Shown piece after piece: positions 1 through 6,334 of a stretch of 6,343 nt of DNA. The number at the start of each line of letters is the position of its first letter. Positions within the stretch are counted from its first letter, which is position 1. The notes beneath the pieces were generated by a model. That model was not told the DNA's origin. It saw only the letters and a list, made by a program, of their open reading frames with translations, and ran no database searches. Source of the DNA: Bacteroidales bacterium (GTDB lineage Bacteria > Bacteroidota > Bacteroidia > Bacteroidales > UBA1402); contig JALNXZ010000093.1 in NCBI GenBank assembly GCA_023230125.1, forward strand, positions 1 through 6,343, in the 5' to 3' direction. A program made the position numbers and the translations under genes.

Positions 1-94
1 ACTACCAATTCAAATCGTCACGCACGAAAAAGGCTCGCAACTAATAGATAATCAATGATTTCAAAGAACGATTTTTAATTTTTAATGGACACTA
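1..94. other. Left edge, no assignable gene
   Basis: No feature can be assigned here. On the plus strand, one frame reads 18 codons from position 2 to a TGA at 56-58 (it contains PIQIVTHEKGSQLIDN) and could be the tail of a gene entering from the left. The other two frames also stay open for 13-16 codons, so this is weak. The rest is A/T-rich spacer before the lipoprotein gene. Confidence 0.25.
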
Positions 95-205
95 ATGATT
101 TACTTTATTATTTTATTCACTCTTATTCTGGTCAATTCAGCATTTATTATCTGCATAATTGGTCAGTTTCAACCCTTGATTCGCATTAATATTATAAAAT
201 CGATT

Positions 206-571
206 ATGTATAAAAATCTAACATTTGTATTAATTATTCTTTTGTGTTCTTGTAAACCACAAAAAGCACAGTTGAAATTTCTGAATGACACTTACGATTT
301 TGGTAAAATTAAAACGGACAGTATTTATTATGGTTATACTATAATAAAAAATACAGGAAACGACACCTTAAAAATTAAGAGTGTGGGTGCTGATTGTTCG
401 TGTACTAATGTTTTCACAACAAAACGAAATATCTTGCCTGAGGATACTTGTTTGTTGACATTTTCATATAAAACATATAATAAAATAGGAAAACAAGAGA
501 ATTATGTGAATATAATTACAAATACAGACTCTGTGGTTTATTTATTGCAGATTAATTCATTTGTACAATAA
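206..571 (+). CDS. Small DUF1573-like lipoprotein
   Basis: The predicted product is a 121-residue envelope lipoprotein of the DUF1573 type, a beta-sandwich domain common in Bacteroidota whose biochemical role is not established. From the ATG at 206 it has a basic start (MYKN), a hydrophobic stretch and LLCSCK, a plausible signal peptidase II site with Cys16 (or Cys14) as the lipidated residue. The body follows the family pattern: TYDFGKI near residues 29-35, KNTGNDTLKI near 48-57, then the signature DCSCT near 63-67, where SCGCT is usual, then an ILPEDTCLLTFSY strand. The frame is open upstream to an ATG at 95, which would add 37 mostly hydrophobic residues. I prefer 206 because the lipoprotein signal then sits at the N-terminus. 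No Shine-Dalgarno is visible at either start. Downstream lies degraded mobile DNA, so no operon partner is evident. Confidence 0.75.
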   Translation: MYKNLTFVLIILLCSCKPQKAQLKFLNDTYDFGKIKTDSIYYGYTIIKNTGNDTLKIKSVGADCSCTNVFTTKRNILPEDTCLLTFSYKTYNKIGKQENYVNIITNTDSVVYLLQINSFVQ

Positions 572-638
572 ATGAGTTAAAGGTAATGTGAAAAAAATAG
601 TTGATGAAAATAGCAAAATAAGTCATTAAATTGCAGTT

Positions 639-736
639 GGAGCCGAAGATGAAGTGAGCTCTGTTGGAGAGCAACTCACCAACAATAGGTTCTGAACATA
701 CAGTGTGATAAAAGAGGGTTTCGGCTCTCCTTTTTT
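639..736 (+). other. Foldable inverted-repeat region, possible structured RNA or terminator
   Basis: GAGCCGAA at 640-647 pairs perfectly with TTCGGCTC at 720-727, and a G-T wobble at 639/728 can extend it. Inside is a strong hairpin: GTGA and GCTCT (654-662) pair with AGAGC and TCAC (668-679) around a GTTGG loop, with an AAC bulge. A run of six T follows the closing stem (731-736), as in an intrinsic terminator. The outline resembles a tRNA acceptor stem plus D-arm, but no proper T-arm is present and the anticodon-like loop lacks U33. It may be a terminator, a structured small RNA or a decayed tRNA-like sequence. The fold was read by eye only. Confidence 0.3.
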
Positions 737-755
737 CATTACTGGTGTTCGTCTA

Positions 756-875
756 TGGCTTAAAAAAACTCATTTTAATATCAGAAAGAAATGGATCATG
801 CCACTTGCTAATTGGGGCAAAACGGCTCAACAGTTGGCGATAATTTACCCTGATCGGTTCAATTTGTTTGAATAA
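756..875 (+). pseudogene. IS256-family transposase remnant, C-terminal end
   Basis: One plus-strand frame ending at the TAA at 873-875 encodes about 39 residues that resemble the extreme C-terminus of IS256 (mutator-type) transposases. It contains a hydrophobic LWL, then NIRKKWIMPLANWG (positions 777-818) and QQLAIIYPDRF (828-860). The family pattern is KKWTMPI.NW followed by QLAI.F.(D/G)R shortly before the stop. Upstream the same frame is open only to a TGA at 693-695 and loses resemblance, so the rest of the transposase, including the whole DDE catalytic core, is gone. There is no start codon and no recognisable terminal repeat. It is a relic of an insertion that probably helped to break up the region upstream of the protease fragment. 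Family assignment is from remembered consensus, not a search. Confidence 0.6.
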
Positions 876-962
876 TAGTGCATATCAGTGAATTAACTAT
901 GTTTTGAACGAACTATTGAACAGTTAATAATCAGTGGGTTTTAATTACCCACGCATGTATCC
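876..962. other. Spacer between IS256 relic and protease fragment
   Basis: No gene is visible in this stretch. It is A/T-rich and holds a weak palindrome (AACT 911-914 / AGTT 922-925) and the hairpin listed separately at 934-952. It should contain the 3' end of the IS256 element and the junction with the truncated protease, but I cannot place that junction to the base. Confidence 0.4.
934..952. repeat. GTGGGT/ACCCAC hairpin at the protease junction
   Basis: GTGGGT (934-939) and ACCCAC (947-952) form a perfect 6-bp stem around a 7-nt A/T loop. It lies between the transposase relic and the first residues attributable to the protease. It has no T-tract on the plus strand, so it is not a canonical terminator. 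It could be a relic of a mobile-element end. Confidence 0.4.
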
Positions 963-989
963 TCACATATCATGTTGGCGGTATAAAAT

Positions 990-1946
990 ATGATCGGAAA
1001 CTTACTCGGAAAATACCTTGGCGCTGCGCCAAAATCTTCATATTGGCTGATTCGCACAGAATATGCACCCACAGAATATATGGTTGAAACTGATTTTTGG
1101 ACTTCGGGTATTGAGTTTGCTGATAGTGTAGGTATTGATGTGGTTAACTCATCACTTGTTTACACCGAATTTGATGATTTGAGTATGAATTTTACCTACA
1201 AAGATATGAATGGAAAGGTTTCGCGTGCAAGTCGTGCTGCCAGTTTGGCAGCTAAAAAAGGTATAATTGTGTGTAACAGTGTTGGTAACTATGGAAGTTC
1301 GTTGTGGCAATATTTAGGTTCTCCTGCTGATGCTGATGGAATTATTACAGTTGGAGCAGTTATCTCAACTGGAAGTCCGAGTATTCTCTCTTCGTATGGA
1401 CCAAGCTCTGAGGGACGAGTTAAACCTGAAATTTGCGCTTTAGGAATCTCAACAGCCTTTGTAGATAAAAATGGTTCTGTTAATGGTACATCCTACGCTT
1501 CACCGGTTATTACTGGCACTGTAGCCTGCTTGATTCAGGCTTTAAAAGAAACAAAATCTTATTTTGATGTCGAATCGATCCGTACTTTGCTTATGCAAAG
1601 TAGTAGTGCGTACCATAATCCAACAGATCAATTAGGTTATGATATTCCTGACTTTGATAAAGTACTTAGATATTTGAATTTTTACGACTCAAAGAAGGTT
1701 GAACCTTCAAACTTTGAACCGAACTATGATGCCCATGATAAAACCATTCATATTGTTTTGTTCAACAATTCAAAAACAACTGAAAAGATTATTCGTATCT
1801 ACTCAATTACAGGTTGCAAAATGCTTGAAAAAACTATAACTGGAACAATTTCCATTCTGCCCGTAAATAAGTTTCCAGCCGGGGTTTATTTGGTTTCTAT
1901 TTACGACAATGGAAAAATGGAGTCAAAGAAAATAGTTGTGCGGTAA
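990..1946 (+). pseudogene. 5'-truncated S8 subtilase with T9SS C-terminal sorting domain
   Basis: This open frame (318 residues) encodes the C-terminal two thirds of a secreted subtilisin-like serine protease. Visible are GAAPKSSYWLIRTE (residues 11-24), the oxyanion-hole region NSVGN (Asn100) and NGTSYASP (165-172), with the nucleophile expected at Ser168. Residues ~253-318 form a Por-type C-terminal sorting domain (IRIYSITG, FPAGVYLVSIYDNG, KKIVVR), which directs export by type IX secretion. The signal peptide, propeptide and catalytic Asp region are absent. In the same frame upstream, a TAA at 984-986 interrupts sequence that fits the catalytic-His region: a His codon at 966-968 has the expected spacing to Gly-Asn at 996-1001. 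I therefore call it a pseudogene truncated at its 5' end, not a short gene starting at 990. The C-terminal part is otherwise free of damage, which suggests recent inactivation. Confidence 0.8.
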
Positions 1947-1965
1947 ATATCTACATAAGTAATAA

Positions 1966-1979
1966 ACAACAATTGTTGT
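1966..1979. repeat. Perfect 14-bp palindrome
   Basis: ACAACAATTGTTGT reads identically on both strands. It lies 20 bases after the protease stop codon and 65 bases before the first start of the ligase-like gene. With no T-run following, it is not a typical terminator. A dimeric regulator site or a chance palindrome are both possible. Confidence 0.45.
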
Positions 1980-2044
1980 CGTATTTACAAATTGAAGAAT
2001 TCGCTATATAACAACGACTTATGCCAGAAAGTTAAAATATAAAT

Positions 2045-3793
2045 ATGATATTATTCGGATTACTACTTAATATGCAGAGAACTATAATCTTATTTCTATT
2101 TATTCTATTTGCTTCAAGCATATTTGTTATTTCCAGTCATTTTGCCAATCCTCCTGCACCTGCACTCTATATTGCTGCCGGAGGTTGTTGCGTATTGGCT
2201 TTTTTGGCAATAGTGCAAAGGTATAAACAACAAACATTCAGCTTATCAGTAACAGAAGTTTTATTGGGTGGCTTCTTTTTGTTTTCAATTGTATATGGAG
2301 AATATAATGGAAGTCTGAATCTGGAATGGATCATCATGGGGGTGTCATTATTTCTGTTCTATATGTTTTTAAAAAGAACACAAGTAACAATAGCGTGGCT
2401 GTTTGCCGGGCTTGTGTTTATTGGCATTGCCCAAGCTATATATGGTTTAGGGCAATACGTGCATTGGTTTAGGAATATGGCCGCCTCGGGCTTTCGCATG
2501 AGTGGTAGTTTTGATAATCCGGCTGGTTTTGCAGCTACATTATCGGTTTGTTTTCCGTTTGCATTGTTTTTACTGCATAAAAAGGAGATTTATTGGAAAA
2601 TACCTGGAAGCTTGGCGATAGTGCTGTTTATAGTGGCGGTTGTTTTATCTCAGTCGCGCGCCGGAATCATTACTATTATTGCAATAAGTGGAATATGGAC
2701 AGTAAAGGCATTAAATCTAAAATGGTTGAACAGTTGGGGAATTCGAACAAAAATATTGTGCAGTGCCACACTTATTATTCTGATACTATCAGGATTATAT
2801 TTCATGAAAAAAGACTCTGCTAATGGCAGATTGTTGATTTGGCAATGCTCCGCCCACATGATTGCAGATAAACCATTATTCGGTCATGGCATTGGCGGTT
2901 TTCAGCGGGAGTATATGCTTTATCAGGCCAATTTTTTCAGGAATCATCCGGAAAGCTCTTTTTCCATGCTTGCGGATATTGTCAAACATCCGTTTAATGA
3001 ATTTCTGTTGCTGCTGGTGGAGCAAGGATTGGTGGGTGGCTTACTACTTGGGCTTTTTATTTATATGCTAATTCGGGAATACCGGAAGAATAAGAAACAA
3101 GAGACATTCTACACGATGCTCTGCCTTATTGGAATTGGTGTGTTTGCTTGTTTTTCTTATCCGCTGGGTTATCCATTTGTCAGGCTCATGGCGGTTTTCT
3201 GCGCAGCATTTATCATGCAAGCTGAAACAAGAAGGTGGAAAATACCAAAAGGGCTTTTCTCAATTATAAAGCCGACAGTATTGGTAGTTTCTGTTGCCTT
3301 ATTAGTTCTTACGTGCAACATGTTCTACAATGAGTATCGTTGGAATGTAATTGCTCAGCGTTCGTTGGCAGGAGAAACTAAGGCTGTAATGCCTGATTAT
3401 GCGAGGTTATATAAAACCATGAATCGGAATGGCTTATTTCTTTATAACTATGCTGCAGAATTAAATTTTATTGACGAGAATAAAACAAGCAATCATTACT
3501 TCGAGGAAGCTTCGCACTACATGAATGATATTGATATTCAATTACAAATGGCTGATAATTATCAAAAAATGAAGCAATATAAAAAAGCTGAGAAATGCCT
3601 TTTGGAAGCTCATTATATGATTCCAAACCGATTCATCCCTCTATATCGATTAGCAAAATTATATGAAGAAACCAATCAGCGTGAACATGTAAAATCAATG
3701 GCTACAATTATACTTAATAAACCAATAAAAATTATGTCACCCGAAATACTGACAATACAAATGGAAATGAAAGAATTGATAAATAAGATTTAA
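2045..3793 (+). CDS. O-antigen ligase/polymerase-like membrane protein with TPR-like tail
   Basis: This inner-membrane protein belongs to the Wzy_C/WaaL/PglL superfamily, whose members transfer or polymerise lipid-linked glycans on the periplasmic side. About 10-13 hydrophobic segments run from residue ~11 to ~426. Family hallmarks are RMSGSFDNPAGFAA (151-164), SQSRAG (202-207), then GRLLIWQCSAHMIADKPLFG (261-280) with GHGIGGF, and HPFNEFLLLLVEQGLVG (315-331) in and after the large periplasmic loop. Residues ~430-582 are soluble and helical, with a TPR-like unit near 498-531 (MADNYQKMKQYKKAEKCLLEAH) and a weaker one after it, a tail often seen in Bacteroidota members. The acceptor could be lipid A-core, protein or another glycan; the sequence does not decide. 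An alternative ATG at 2072 (MQRTII) gives a more usual N-terminus. No clear RBS or promoter is visible. It is the only large gene here that looks intact. Confidence 0.85.
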   Translation: MILFGLLLNMQRTIILFLFILFASSIFVISSHFANPPAPALYIAAGGCCVLAFLAIVQRYKQQTFSLSVTEVLLGGFFLFSIVYGEYNGSLNLEWIIMGVSLFLFYMFLKRTQVTIAWLFAGLVFIGIAQAIYGLGQYVHWFRNMAASGFRMSGSFDNPAGFAATLSVCFPFALFLLHKKEIYWKIPGSLAIVLFIVAVVLSQSRAGIITIIAISGIWTVKALNLKWLNSWGIRTKILCSATLIILILSGLYFMKKDSANGRLLIWQCSAHMIADKPLFGHGIGGFQREYMLYQANFFRNHPESSFSMLADIVKHPFNEFLLLLVEQGLVGGLLLGLFIYMLIREYRKNKKQETFYTMLCLIGIGVFACFSYPLGYPFVRLMAVFCAAFIMQAETRRWKIPKGLFSIIKPTVLVVSVALLVLTCNMFYNEYRWNVIAQRSLAGETKAVMPDYARLYKTMNRNGLFLYNYAAELNFIDENKTSNHYFEEASHYMNDIDIQLQMADNYQKMKQYKKAEKCLLEAHYMIPNRFIPLYRLAKLYEETNQREHVKSMATIILNKPIKIMSPEILTIQMEMKELINKI

Positions 3794-3837
3794 AAATCAT
3801 AGTTTTTTTATTGCATTCAACATGAAAATATGATTTT
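3793..3837. repeat. 9-bp inverted repeat after the ligase-like gene
   Basis: AAAATCATA (3793-3801) pairs with TATGATTTT (3829-3837) around a 27-nt loop, directly after the stop codon. It is A/T-rich and is followed by A residues, so it is weak as an intrinsic terminator. No better terminator is visible after the gene. Confidence 0.25.
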
Positions 3838-3923
3838 AAAAAGAACATGTATCGGAGGATTCACAAATAACGATTTGTAACTAATATACGCCCTGTATGA
3901 AAACTGAAAAAAAATATTGTAAT

Positions 3924-4076
3924 ATGAATAAGAAATTATTTCTATTTGTATTTTTTGCACTAATAAATTTATTGTTATGTGTTTCTGGACAAAACTCAAA
4001 ATTGCAAAATGCCATTTTATTAGCCGGTAAAAATAAATCAGAAATGCTAAGAAGCTGTTTTGAATTTATTGAATAA
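3924..4076 (+). pseudogene. Truncated secreted protein, N-terminal fragment interrupted by IS5-type element
   Basis: This short frame of 50 codons begins MNKKLFLFVFFALINLLLCV, a clear export signal, with likely cleavage after VSG (or lipidation at Cys19). The mature part reads QNSKLQNAILLAGKNKSEMLR and then turns into sequence from the end of an insertion sequence (SCFEFIE, stop at 4074-4076), which overlaps the IS transposase stop codon on the other strand. Host-derived coding therefore ends near 4050. The LAGKNKSEM stretch recalls the start of the mature region of Bacteroidota secreted transglutaminase-like proteins (ALxLAGDNRxELEKVL), but this is too short to be sure. I could not recognise the remainder of the gene downstream of the IS. 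It lies on the same strand as the ligase-like gene, 130 bases after it. Confidence 0.55.
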
Positions 4077-4935
4077 GTTTTTTAAGCATGATTTGGCAGA
4101 ATGTCATTTGCAACATTGCTTCAGCGGATTCGGTCTTGTATTCATAATCCGTGGTCATCCTTCTGTAGTTTTCAATCCATGAGAAAGTCCGTTCAACAAT
4201 CCAGCGGAGTGGAAGTACATGAAACTTTTTTGATGATTCTTCAGGCCGAAGTACTACAGATAATTCCCAGCCATAATCTTTCACTATATCAGCCAATTTG
4301 CCTCTATATCCGCCATCAGCTATGATTTTTTTCAGCCTTGGGAATTCATATTGAATAAGCTTAATCGTATCAACCGCACCCACACTGTCGTGAATATTAG
4401 CGGCATGCACCCTTGCCGCCATTGGCAGTCCGAGCGAGTCAACTATGATATGTTCCTTTCTTCCTTTCACTTTCTTGCCACCATCTATGCCATATTCTGC
4501 ACTGTCAATATGATGAGAGGTTCTCACGCTTCTGGAATCTATAATCCCTATACTGGGACTGGGATTCCTGCCTTTCGCCTTTCTGACTGCTTGGCGAAGA
4601 TGGTGCATCAGTTCTTCAAAGACTCCTTCTAACTTCCATTTGCGGAAATAGAAGTACACCGTTTGCCAAGGACCGAAATTTTTTAGAAGCATTCGCCACT
4701 GACAACCGGTTTTTGTTAAGTACATCATAGCGTTTATCATCTCTCGTAAAGAATGTTTTCGCTTTCTCTCTTTGGTTTCTAGCACATTCTTTATTACTTT
4801 TCACTGTTTATCAGTAAGGTTGGTTGGGTAATCATTCATAACTTTTAGTGTTGGTAACCATAAAGTTACGAAAAAGAAACCAGTCAACCTACAGATATTC
4901 AATATATTATATCATTTTTTTTTGTAATTCAAACT
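4054..4935 (-). mobile_element. IS5-family (IS427-like) insertion sequence, ends approximate
   Basis: This element is defined by its transposase and by the point at 4050-4054 where the secreted-protein gene is cut. The best inverted-repeat match I see is TTTGAATT (4059-4066) against AATTCAAA (4926-4933), giving roughly 0.88 kb, a normal IS427-group length. An alternative right end near GAAACCAGTC (4876-4885) could pair loosely with GAAGCTG at 4051-4057. No convincing target-site duplication was found, so the ends are uncertain and the right end may be damaged. Confidence 0.6.
4066..4839 (-). pseudogene. IS5-family DDE transposase with TGA in place of a conserved Trp
   Basis: This is a cut-and-paste transposase of the IS5 family, IS427-like group. 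From the ATG at 4839 it starts MNDYPTNLTDKQ and then meets TGA at 4803-4801 (codon 13), where the family has Trp (LTDxQWxxI). The frame then continues unbroken for 244 codons to the TAA at 4068-4066. The remaining open frame from a GTG at 4785 gives 239 residues: an N-terminal region with KRKHSLREMINAMMYLTKTGCQWRML, then the RNase H-fold core with IIDSRSV (Asp83 of the 239), IADGGYRG (Asp157) and RWIVERTFSWIENYRR (Glu198), so the DDE triad is present. With one nonsense change it may be inactive, or a near-complete protein could arise by reinitiation at the GTG or by readthrough. Its 3' end abuts the interrupted secreted gene. Confidence 0.8.
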
Positions 4936-4954
4936 ATAATGTCTGCCCAATATC
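4840..4954. other. Upstream region of IS5-type transposase and junction with ISL3-type element
   Basis: No gene is visible here. The first part is the promoter side of the IS5-type transposase (read on the minus strand). An A/T-rich stretch with a run of ten T (4914-4923) follows. About 19 bases (4936-4954) remain between the best IS5 right-end candidate and the ISL3 left end. They may be host DNA or target duplication, and they are too short to assign. Confidence 0.35.
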
Positions 4955-6323
4955 GGTTCTTCGTCAACTTTGGTGCAGACCGATTTACCCCTATAATTGT
5001 CAAGAAATATGACTTAATACATTGATTATTAGCAAGATAAATTAGCAGCTTCGAAATATTCTTAGTAACTTAAAGTGCTGAATATAAGTACTTTAAATAT
5101 GTTCGAAACTGCTAACAAGAACAAAGTTACCAATACTTTTCTTAATGATAAAATCCTTCGAGGGCTGACCGGATTTAAAAATCTTAGATTCATAGAGGGA
5201 CATATTCATAACGATACTGTTGATGTAAAAGCAAGAATATCGAGGTCATATGCAAGATGCCCTGTATGCAATAAGAAAAGTCATTCCGTACATTCAACGT
5301 ATGAACGCTATCTATTAGATCTTCCAATTCATGGGAAGCGGATGAACATTACACTTTTGTCAAGAAAGTTCAGATGCCGAAATCCTGAGTGCAACCAAAC
5401 GATATTTACTGAGCAACCAGCAGAACTGACAGAGCGATATTCCAGGAAAACTATTGCTGCAAAATCAAAGTTGCAAACAGTCTTGGTTGAGATGTCTGCG
5501 AGGAAAGGAGCCTTAATCGTCACATCAATGGGTATGATTCAAAGCGCATCCACGTGCCTTAGGGTTGTCAAAGCGATTGAGGTCAAGGTTAACAAGGACA
5601 TGGTCAAGCATATATGCATAGATGATTTCGCATATAGAAAAGGCATCAAGTATGGCACTATCGTCATTGATTCTGACACAAGAAAAACGATAGAACTAAT
5701 AAACAGCAGAGATACGGATATCGTTGCCAAAGCTTTAAAAGCATATCCAAATGTCCAGACCGTTTCCCGTGACAGGTCTTCTGCATATGCGAATGCCATT
5801 AAACAAGGGATACCAAAAGCGGCTCAAATCGCGGACAAGTTCCATCTTGTCAAGAATTGTGGCGAACACATGGAGGAACAACTAAAGAAATCATTTAATC
5901 AAATAAAGGATGAGCTTTCTAAGCTCACAATCAATCCACTTCCTCCTCCTGGTGCCTCCTCATACCCAACGATTGAGGACCCAAAACCTGTGCAATTTTC
6001 AACGAGACAACCTTCGGACAAGAAGAGATATCTGTTTGAGCAGGTACATAAGCTAAAAGAAGAAAAATACTCCGAACTTGAGATCGTCAGATATCTTCAT
6101 ATATCAAGGTGCGCAGTACGTACTTATCTTTCATGGAATGAACCTCAGGGCCATAAGATTACTTTCAGGAATGATTATTCACCGTTCTTGCCCATTGTCG
6201 AGAACGGCATCCGAAACAAAGCTCGAATCAGTGAAATATATCGGAATGCGGCATCTGCTGGTCTCGCTTGTTCTTATGTATCATTCCTTTATTGGATGAG
6301 AACTATATTTCCTGAATCACTAG
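4955..6323 (+). mobile_element. ISL3-family insertion sequence, left end present, right end missing
   Basis: The left end is placed at GGTTCTTCGTCAACTTTGG (4955-4973), which fits ISL3-family terminal repeats beginning GG and containing TCTTCG, as I recall them. The transposase starts about 140 bases inside. The right terminal repeat is not in the window, and the transposase loses family resemblance at about 6320, so the element is apparently interrupted there. The 8-bp duplication typical of this family cannot be tested without the other end. Confidence 0.6.
5070..5096. repeat. 7-bp inverted repeat over the ISL3 transposase start region
   Basis: TTAAAGT (5070-5076) pairs with ACTTTAA (5090-5096) around 13 bases. 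It covers the GTG at 5075 and ends three bases before the ATG at 5099. A hairpin here could limit expression of the transposase, as is common for insertion sequences, but it is A/T-rich and could be chance. Confidence 0.25.
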
Positions 6324-6334
6324 TGTCCCGTTAA
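5099..6334 (+). pseudogene. ISL3-family transposase, C-terminally truncated
   Basis: This transposase fragment is 419 residues if started at the GTG at 5075, or 411 from the ATG at 5099, which I prefer. Numbered from the GTG, it shows a zinc finger with CPVC (Cys62, Cys65) and CRNPEC (Cys101, Cys106), a helix-turn-helix region around 121-170, then the DDE core with ICIDDFAYRKG (Asp183/184) and SRDRSSAYA (Asp233), followed by IADKFHLVKN. Next comes the long central helical insertion of the larger ISL3 enzymes, with a second HTH-like piece near 333-354. The last catalytic Glu and its surrounding ...EGxxNRxK region are absent: the frame ends at TAA 6332-6334 after PESLVSR. By comparison with long-form relatives, I estimate 130-160 residues are missing. 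It is therefore broken, very likely by the element whose end appears at ~6323. Confidence 0.8.

Noticed and set aside
639..730. A genuine tRNA gene
   Set aside because: The acceptor-like stem and D-arm-like hairpin are present, but no T-arm (GGTTCRA...) follows at the right place, the anticodon-like loop lacks U33, and the overall length and spacing are wrong.
2593..3071. Small alternative-frame open frames on either strand inside the ligase-like gene
   Set aside because: They fall wholly within a well-supported coding region and encode no recognisable domains.
3863..3878. ACAAAT/ATTTGT hairpin before the secreted-protein fragment
   Set aside because: The stem is only 6 bp and A/T-rich, with no T-tract or promoter element in register; such stems are expected by chance here.
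3817..3999. Minus-strand open frame of 60 codons
   Set aside because: It overlaps the signal-peptide start of the truncated secreted gene. Its composition is that of A/T-rich antisense sequence, and no domain is visible.
4101..4632. Plus-strand open frames within the IS5-type element
   Set aside because: They are antisense shadows of the transposase and show no family motifs or plausible starts.
4952..4984. ATCGGT/ACCGAT inverted repeat at the ISL3 left end
   Set aside because: It is six base pairs around 21 bases. It may be part of the transposase binding region of the element, but I have no support for a separate feature.
5045..5051. CAGCTTC as the right terminal repeat of the IS5-type element (it matches GAAGCTG at 4051-4057)
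   Set aside because: It lies inside the ISL3 element, between its left end near 4955 and its transposase start, so the match is probably chance.
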